43,881 bases of DNA from a bacterium (lineage in GTDB: Bacteria; Patescibacteriota; Minisyncoccia; UBA6257; 2-01-FULL-56-20). This document shows positions 39,572 to 43,881 of the stretch, piece after piece (position 1 is the stretch's first letter; the number at the start of each line of letters is the position of its first letter). The position numbers and the translations under genes were made by a program. The DNA lies in the NCBI GenBank assembly GCA_021777495.1, contig JAJYDL010000003.1, positions 1 through 43,881 on the forward strand. Direction: 5' to 3'. Under the pieces are notes generated by a model. That model did not search any database. It was not told the DNA's origin and was given only the letters and a program-made list of their open reading frames with translations.

Positions 39572-41773
39572 ATGGAAGCACCCAAGAGACCGATACAGTC
39601 ATCCCACCTCAGCGAAGAAGTCCGCACGGAGGAGCTCGCAAGGACCGTGATGGGGCCGAGAGGGGGTTCCCGCGGTCCGCACGGATCGCTTATGGCGCCG
39701 CGAAGGAAGCGCTCCCGTCCGCGGGGACTCTTCTGGGCCCTTGCGGGACTCGGGGTTTTTTTCGTTGCGGCGTTCGCCGGTTCATATTTCGTTGCGCGGC
39801 AGGAGCTTTCCGCCACCGTTTCCGCGAGGGAAGGTTCGTTGAGGGCGGGGGTGGAAGATCTCCGGAATCTCGACCTTGCATCGGCGTCGAAGGAGTTCTC
39901 GTCGAATAATGTGTCCGCGTCGGGGTGGATGGATTCTTTTGCATCGATCCTCTCCGGCGGCCGCGGCGCGTTCGGTGCGTGGGACGACCTTTCCCGGCAG
40001 ATGTTCGCCTTCACCCAGGACCTCGGGAACGCCGAACAGGATCTGTGGGGGACATTCGCATACGTTTCGGTCACGAACGGAGCTCCTTCTTCGACGGCCT
40101 CTTCCTCGTCCGCGCCTGTGCCTTCGTCCGTTCCGGGAAGCTCTCCGTCGCCGCTCGTGGGCGATCTTACGAACATCCGCACCGCGCTCGGCGCGATCGA
40201 TGCCGATATGAGTACGCTTTCCGGGGAGAGCGCCGCGCTCGGCGCCTTCGGTATCGGCGCGAATTCGGGCGCGCTCGGCGCGAATTCCGGGAATTACCTC
40301 GCGCTCAAGGCGCAGCTCGGCTCCGCGGAACAGTTTCTCGATGCGTTCATTCCGTGGTTCGGCGATACCGCGGCCCCGCACCACGTCCTCGTGCTTCTTG
40401 AGAATCCCTCGGAGATGCGGCCGGGAGGAGGGTTCCTCGGAAGCTATGCCGACGTATCCGTGCGCGGAGGGGCTATCACCGGGATTTCGGTGTATGACAT
40501 CGCCGACGTCGATGCGGCGTTCGCGCAAAAGATAATCCCTCCGGTCCCGCTCCAGCTCGAGGAGAAAGGATGGCGCCCTGCGGACGGGAACTGGTTCTTC
40601 GATTTTCCGACCTCCGCATCGGCCACGATATCCCTTTTCGAATCGTCGGCGCTTTACGCGGACGCATCGACCACGTTCGATGCGGCGATCGCGCTCACGC
40701 CGCGGACGATCGAGGACATTCTTTCCCTCACGGGCCCCGTGTCCGTCCCGGATGCCGAGCTTGGGATCGTGCCCGCAAAGGGAGCCCCCACGTCCACGAT
40801 GTTTTCCGCGGACAATCTTACCGAGGAGATCCAATCCGTCGTCCAGGCGGGACAGGCGAACCGTTCGCGCATCGCCGCGCCGAAGAGCGTGATCGGTTTC
40901 GTTTGGAAAGACGTCCTTTCACGGCTTGCGTCCTCCACTGCGGGTACGCAGCAGCAGCTTCTCGGCCTCGTGCCTGCATGGATCGCGAACAAGGATGTGA
41001 TGATTTATTCGAACGATGGCAATATCGAGAACTTCTTGCGCACCCTCGGCGCGGCGGGCGACGAGTTCCGGTTCCCGCAGGACTTCAACGGAGATTATCT
41101 CGCGATCGCGAACACCGACGTGAACAGCGACAAGTCGGAGCGTTACGTCTCCTCGACGATTTCGTGGACCGTGAGCATCGGCGCCCACGGCACCGCAACC
41201 GATCATGTGGCGATCGTGCGGACCCATCATGGCGATCTCGCGCCCCGCGCGGAGTGGTGGTATCGAACGACGAATCAGGATTATATTCAGGTCATGGTCC
41301 CCGCGGGCAGCACGCTCGACAACGAAAAAGGAGGATTCATAAAGAAGGTGCCCGCGCCGATCGATTATGCGAAGGGAGGGTATTCCTCCTATCCGCTCCT
41401 TGCGGCGATCCAGTCGAGCACCGTGCCGCTCTTTTCCGTTCCCGGCGTGACGGTCCTCTACGGAGCCGCGGGCGGGGCGTCCCCGATGGCCGATCCCGGC
41501 AAAACGGTGTTCTCGGTGTGGGATCGCACGTATCTCGCAAGCACCACGGAGGTCGCTTTCGATTATTCCCATCCGCTCTATGCCGCTCCCGCGGACGGCA
41601 TGCAATACGAGTTCGTCCTCGAGCGCCCCTCGGGCGCGGCAGGGGAATATAAAGTGGAGATCGATGCCCCCCTCGGCTATGTCTTCGCCGAGAACGGGCT
41701 TGCAAGCTTTCTCTATGATTCCACGAGCACGCCGGGGCGCCTGGTCTTTGACCTCACCCTTCAGAAGATATAA
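39572..41773 (+). CDS. DUF4012 membrane-anchored extracellular protein
   Basis: A 733-residue protein. A polar, Arg-rich cytoplasmic N-terminus (1-51) is followed by one membrane helix (about 52-75), a helical stretch with ELSATVSAREGSLRAG, and a Ser/Pro linker near 175-190. The DUF4012 core starts around residue 272 with VLLENPSEMRPGGGFLGSY, its best-known motif, then VRGGAITGISVYDI. Later come AIALTPRTIEDIL and a C-terminal beta-sandwich region. DUF4012 is common in CPR and some Actinobacteria and Chloroflexi, and has no established function. The start at 39572 (MEAPKRP) is preferred; ATG 39542 is possible. TACACT at 39546-39551 is a likely -10. It lies upstream of the sigma factor pair and faces away from the glycosyltransferase. 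Confidence 0.88.
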   Translation: MEAPKRPIQSSHLSEEVRTEELARTVMGPRGGSRGPHGSLMAPRRKRSRPRGLFWALAGLGVFFVAAFAGSYFVARQELSATVSAREGSLRAGVEDLRNLDLASASKEFSSNNVSASGWMDSFASILSGGRGAFGAWDDLSRQMFAFTQDLGNAEQDLWGTFAYVSVTNGAPSSTASSSSAPVPSSVPGSSPSPLVGDLTNIRTALGAIDADMSTLSGESAALGAFGIGANSGALGANSGNYLALKAQLGSAEQFLDAFIPWFGDTAAPHHVLVLLENPSEMRPGGGFLGSYADVSVRGGAITGISVYDIADVDAAFAQKIIPPVPLQLEEKGWRPADGNWFFDFPTSASATISLFESSALYADASTTFDAAIALTPRTIEDILSLTGPVSVPDAELGIVPAKGAPTSTMFSADNLTEEIQSVVQAGQANRSRIAAPKSVIGFVWKDVLSRLASSTAGTQQQLLGLVPAWIANKDVMIYSNDGNIENFLRTLGAAGDEFRFPQDFNGDYLAIANTDVNSDKSERYVSSTISWTVSIGAHGTATDHVAIVRTHHGDLAPRAEWWYRTTNQDYIQVMVPAGSTLDNEKGGFIKKVPAPIDYAKGGYSSYPLLAAIQSSTVPLFSVPGVTVLYGAAGGASPMADPGKTVFSVWDRTYLASTTEVAFDYSHPLYAAPADGMQYEFVLERPSGAAGEYKVEIDAPLGYVFAENGLASFLYDSTSTPGRLVFDLTLQKI

Positions 41774-41831
41774 GAACCTTCGAGGGGCCTCTTTGCGGGC
41801 GTAACGAACGGCATATTCCCTCGTATCTACC

Positions 41832-42386
41832 ATGGAACGGAACAATGTGACATCCGATCGTCTGACCAAGCTCGCGCTGCGCATGAAAAAGGGCGACCGC
41901 CGCGCGGCCGAGGCTCTTTATGACGATCTTTTGCCGAAAGTGTACGGGTTCCTGTTTGTGCGCACCGGCACGCGGGAGATCGCCGAAGACCTTGCCCAGG
42001 ATGTCTTCGTAAAGCTCGTGGAGAAGATAGGCATGTTCAGCGAAGATCGCGGAAGGTTCACGGTATGGTTCTGGCAGATCACGCGGAACGTCCTGATCGA
42101 TCATTACCGGGAAAAGAAGGAAACCCCGTTCTCCGTGTTCGAAGACGAAGCGGTGGAGGGTATGGCCGTCACGGAGATGCCCGACATCGAGAAGCGGATG
42201 CGCTACGGCACCCTCAGGGAATTCGTCGCAGGGCTCCGTGAGGACGAGCGGGAGCTCTTCGAGCTGCGGTATGTTGCGGAAATGTCGTACAAGGACATCG
42301 CCGCGATGCTCGGCAGATCGGAAGGGTCGCTCCGCGTCGCGGCCATGAGGCTCAAGGAAAAAATACACAAAGAACTCGGATCATGA
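41832..42386 (+). CDS. ECF-type RNA polymerase sigma factor
   Basis: A 184-residue protein. Region 2 (about 25-95) contains AEDLAQDVFVKLVEKI and FWQITRNVLIDHYR, the core-binding and -10 recognition helices of ECF sigma factors. A linker with acidic residues follows. Region 4 (about 132-182) has LREDERELFELRYVAEMSYKD then IAAMLGRSEGSLRVAAMR (split here), a helix-turn-helix for -35 recognition. Regions 1.2 and 3 are absent, as expected. The stop overlaps the ATG of the next gene in ATGA, so it is translationally coupled to a membrane protein that is likely its anti-sigma partner. Confidence 0.93.
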   Translation: MERNNVTSDRLTKLALRMKKGDRRAAEALYDDLLPKVYGFLFVRTGTREIAEDLAQDVFVKLVEKIGMFSEDRGRFTVWFWQITRNVLIDHYREKKETPFSVFEDEAVEGMAVTEMPDIEKRMRYGTLREFVAGLREDERELFELRYVAEMSYKDIAAMLGRSEGSLRVAAMRLKEKIHKELGS

Positions 42387-43309
42387 ACTGGTTCACCCGC
42401 AACAATACGCTTCCCCGAAGGATCAAGGCAACGCTCGCGCCCGAGCGCCGTTTTGCCGCGGATGCGAAGAAGCGGTACCTTTCCCTCTACGATGCCGCGC
42501 ATGGCGGCGCGGCGGGGCACGGTGTCGGATGGCGCGTCGCATGGAGGTCCGCGGGAGCCGCGGCCGCGATCCTTGCCACCGTGGCGGCCACGTCCGCGTT
42601 CGCCGATGTCCGGAACGTCCCTCCCACGAACATGCTCTATCCTTTGAAGCGGCTTGCGGAGAGCGTCCAGCTCGCCGTGGCGCCCGCCGCGGCAAAGCCC
42701 ACCCTCGAACTTTCGTTCGCCGCGCGGCGCGCCGAGGAGATCAATGCGATCGCGGCGAATCCCGATGCGGCGGCCTACGCTCCGCTCGTGAAGAAGCTTA
42801 CGAAGAATCTCGATGCCGAAGTGAGCAGTTCGCTTGCCGACGAGGCGCGCACTCCTTTGAAAGGGGAGGCCCTTCTCAAGTTCTGCAGTTTCATGGGGCC
42901 GGCATTCTCGGAAGAGCAGGCGACCGCCACCGCGACCTCGTCCGCGACCGTAACGAGCACCCCGCCGTTTCTGCTTTCGGGAGAGGGAAATGGCCGCGAC
43001 GAACAAGTGAGCGTCGGCGAACGCGTAGCCGCGAACCAGGGTCTTTTTGCAAGGGTTGCGGGCGATTGCCCCTCTCTGATGCCGGGCGGTGCGACGACTT
43101 CGGTCGGGGAAGGTCACGGATCATTCCCGCACGGCCGCGGATCCGTATATCTTCCGCAAGATACGCCTTCGGGGAGCGCATCCTTTTCCGCTCCTTCGAT
43201 CGTTCCCGCGGGTGACGTTTCTTCGGGCGCATCGGGGAATGATGGCGCATCGGGTAAGGATGGGGGTGACGGAGGAAGACATTCGTTTTCCGGGTTTTCC
43301 GGGCGCTGA
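42383..43309 (+). CDS. DUF5667-like membrane protein, candidate anti-sigma factor
   Basis: A 308-residue protein whose ATG overlaps the sigma factor stop (ATGA). The cytoplasmic N-terminus (1-50) is basic and could bind the sigma factor, but no zinc-binding HxxxCxxC motif is seen. One membrane helix follows (about 52-73, ending SAFA). The outer part begins NMLYPLKRLAESVQLAVAP (about 84-102) and LELSFAARRAEEINAI (about 108-123), the DUF5667 pattern found next to ECF sigma factors in CPR and Actinobacteria. The last 150 residues are Ser/Gly/Thr-rich and disordered, ending GGRHSFSGFSGR. The anti-sigma role is inferred from gene order and topology. DUF5667 itself may sense an envelope signal. Confidence 0.8.
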   Translation: MNWFTRNNTLPRRIKATLAPERRFAADAKKRYLSLYDAAHGGAAGHGVGWRVAWRSAGAAAAILATVAATSAFADVRNVPPTNMLYPLKRLAESVQLAVAPAAAKPTLELSFAARRAEEINAIAANPDAAAYAPLVKKLTKNLDAEVSSSLADEARTPLKGEALLKFCSFMGPAFSEEQATATATSSATVTSTPPFLLSGEGNGRDEQVSVGERVAANQGLFARVAGDCPSLMPGGATTSVGEGHGSFPHGRGSVYLPQDTPSGSASFSAPSIVPAGDVSSGASGNDGASGKDGGDGGRHSFSGFSGR

Positions 43310-43353
43310 TGCGGTCTCTCCGCACGGCATTTCCCCGTGGCCGCCATGCGTGG

Positions 43354-43359
43354 TATCAT
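43354..43359 (+). promoter_or_regulatory. -10 box of tRNA-binding domain gene
   Basis: TATCAT ends seven bases before the ATG at 43367, predicting a leaderless mRNA and supporting that start over ATGs at 43337, 43346 and 43358. Confidence 0.5.
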
Positions 43360-43366
43360 GTCCCGT

Positions 43367-43690
43367 ATGACGATAGATGAATTCAAGAATGCCGATCTCC
43401 GGGTAGGGGAGATCACCGCCGCGGAGCCGGTGGAAGGGTCCGAAAAGCTCCTCAAGCTCAAGGTCGACCTTGGAGAGGAGGAACCTCGCCAGATTTTGTC
43501 GGGAATCGCAAAGCATTACGCTCCCGGCGATCTCGTCGGGAAAAAGGTCGTGATCATCGCCAATCTGGAGCCGCGTATGCTCATGGGGCACGAGAGCAGG
43601 GGGATGCTTCTTGCCGCGCACGGCGCGGATGAGGCTCCGATACTCCTTCTTCCCGCGGGCGACGTTCCTCCGGGCGCGAAGATCTCCTGA
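43367..43690 (+). CDS. Stand-alone tRNA-binding domain (MetRS C-terminal/CsaA type)
   Basis: A 107-residue OB-fold protein. FKNADLRVGEITAAEPVEGS (6-25) and KLLKLKVDLGEEEPRQILSG (27-46) form the first strands. VGKKVVIIANLEPRMLMGHESRGMLLAA (57-84, split across the loop) is the signature of the EMAP/Trbp111 tRNA-binding domain (PF01588). In full-length MetRS this domain is the C-terminal beta-like extension; here it stands alone, as in Trbp111 or CsaA. Possible roles are assisting MetRS in trans, binding tRNA elbows, or a CsaA-like chaperone. The start at 43367 is supported by domain length and the -10 box seven bases upstream. Confidence 0.92.
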   Translation: MTIDEFKNADLRVGEITAAEPVEGSEKLLKLKVDLGEEEPRQILSGIAKHYAPGDLVGKKVVIIANLEPRMLMGHESRGMLLAAHGADEAPILLLPAGDVPPGAKIS

Positions 43691-43742
43691 TCGGCGCACG
43701 CCCCGAAGTTTCCGCAGAATAAATCCACACCATCGCATATTC

Positions 43743-43881
43743 ATGAAACAGGGATTCCTCATTGCAGCATTCGTCGTGCTCGGCGCGCGCGTCGTCGAGA
43801 AGCGCGAATGCACCATTCCTCCTGAGATCGGGTACGGCGCGCAGGGGGCGGGCGGCGTCATCCCTCCGAGATCGGCAGAGC
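43743..43881 (+). CDS. FKBP-type prolyl isomerase fragment, truncated at window end
   Basis: An ATG at 43743 opens a frame that runs off the right edge after 46 codons. Residues 1-14 (MKQGFLIAAFVVLG) look like a signal peptide. From residue 15 the frame reads GARVVEKRECTIPPEIGYG then AQGAGGVIPP, which matches the C-terminal third of FKBP-type peptidyl-prolyl isomerases. The roughly 60 residues that should come between a signal peptide and this motif are missing. The final PRSAE departs from the expected IPPNATL. Either this is a rearranged or broken gene, or the contig end is misassembled; the last 13 bases resemble a sequencing adapter. It should not be taken as a functional gene. Confidence 0.45.
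   Translation, partial: MKQGFLIAAFVVLGARVVEKRECTIPPEIGYGAQGAGGVIPPRSAE
43869..43881. other. Adapter-like sequence at the window end
   Basis: The last 13 bases, AGATCGGCAGAGC, differ at one position from AGATCGGAAGAGC, the start of the common Illumina adapter. They begin exactly where the FKBP-like frame departs from its family consensus. Confidence 0.6.

Noticed and set aside
1-43881. CRISPR arrays, insertion sequences, rRNA genes
   Set aside because: No regularly spaced direct repeats, transposase motifs or rRNA sequence were found on either strand. The repeats seen are protein-coding low-complexity tracts.

Overview
The window looks like a contig from a member of the Candidate Phyla Radiation (Patescibacteria, probably a Paceibacteria/Parcubacteria relative such as Kaiserbacteria). 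This is inferred from gene content, not from a marker tree. The hints are a DUF4012 protein, a DUF5667-like partner of an ECF sigma factor, a PMT-type glycosyltransferase, several very large Ser/Thr/Gly-rich exported proteins, stand-alone translation genes, and no amino-acid or cofactor biosynthesis apart from one aminotransferase. GC content is high (about 60 % by eye) except for one AT-rich patch at about 19.76-20.64 kb. UGA is used as a stop. I see no rRNA, CRISPR array, insertion sequence or integrase.

Layout. 1-4.7 kb: the 3' part of a repetitive surface protein, an exported MopE-like protein, and a lipoprotein with a beta-propeller-like region. 4.8-9.4 kb: recG, a small exported protein, tRNA-Lys(CTT) and tyrS. 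9.4-18.7 kb: a cytoplasmic beta-lactamase-fold hydrolase, a P1B-type metal ATPase, a DUF4239 membrane protein, an ABC exporter, a DEAD-box helicase, a BCP peroxiredoxin, a sulfide:quinone oxidoreductase and an exported hypothetical protein. 18.8-22.0 kb: a 40-residue basic protein, a hypothetical gene with a near-consensus promoter, an AT-rich SGNH hydrolase gene beside tRNA-Gln(TTG), a Gly-rich membrane protein and Mn-type superoxide dismutase. 22.0-32.5 kb: six consecutive exported or membrane-anchored proteins. These are a 1630-residue surface protein, a smaller protein sharing its C-terminal module, a C-terminally anchored protein, an FN3-Ig-dockerin protein, and two tandem paralogous cohesin-like membrane proteins. 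32.5-37.4 kb: fmt, def and a small hypothetical gene on the minus strand, diverging from serS, a class IV aminotransferase and an FtsQ-like gene. 37.5-43.9 kb: a PMT-like glycosyltransferase, a DUF4012 protein, an ECF sigma factor with its membrane partner, a stand-alone tRNA-binding domain protein, and a truncated FKBP fragment at the window end.

The most interesting content is the surface-protein run at 22-32.5 kb. It carries one C-terminal dockerin with two intact calcium loops immediately upstream of two membrane-anchored cohesin-like proteins. No glycoside hydrolase or other enzyme domain is seen in the run, so it may be a minimal, non-cellulosomal cohesin-dockerin assembly on a CPR cell surface. 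Partner binding is inferred, not shown.

A second theme is gene expression. About a dozen start codons sit 6-8 bases after a -10-like hexamer (TATAAT, TATACT, TATCAT, TATGAT, TAGAAT or TACAAT). This spacing predicts leaderless mRNAs. Only a few genes (3468-4679 minus, 19074, 27025) have a clear Shine-Dalgarno sequence.

The last 13 bases differ at one position from the common Illumina adapter start, so the right edge should be treated with caution.
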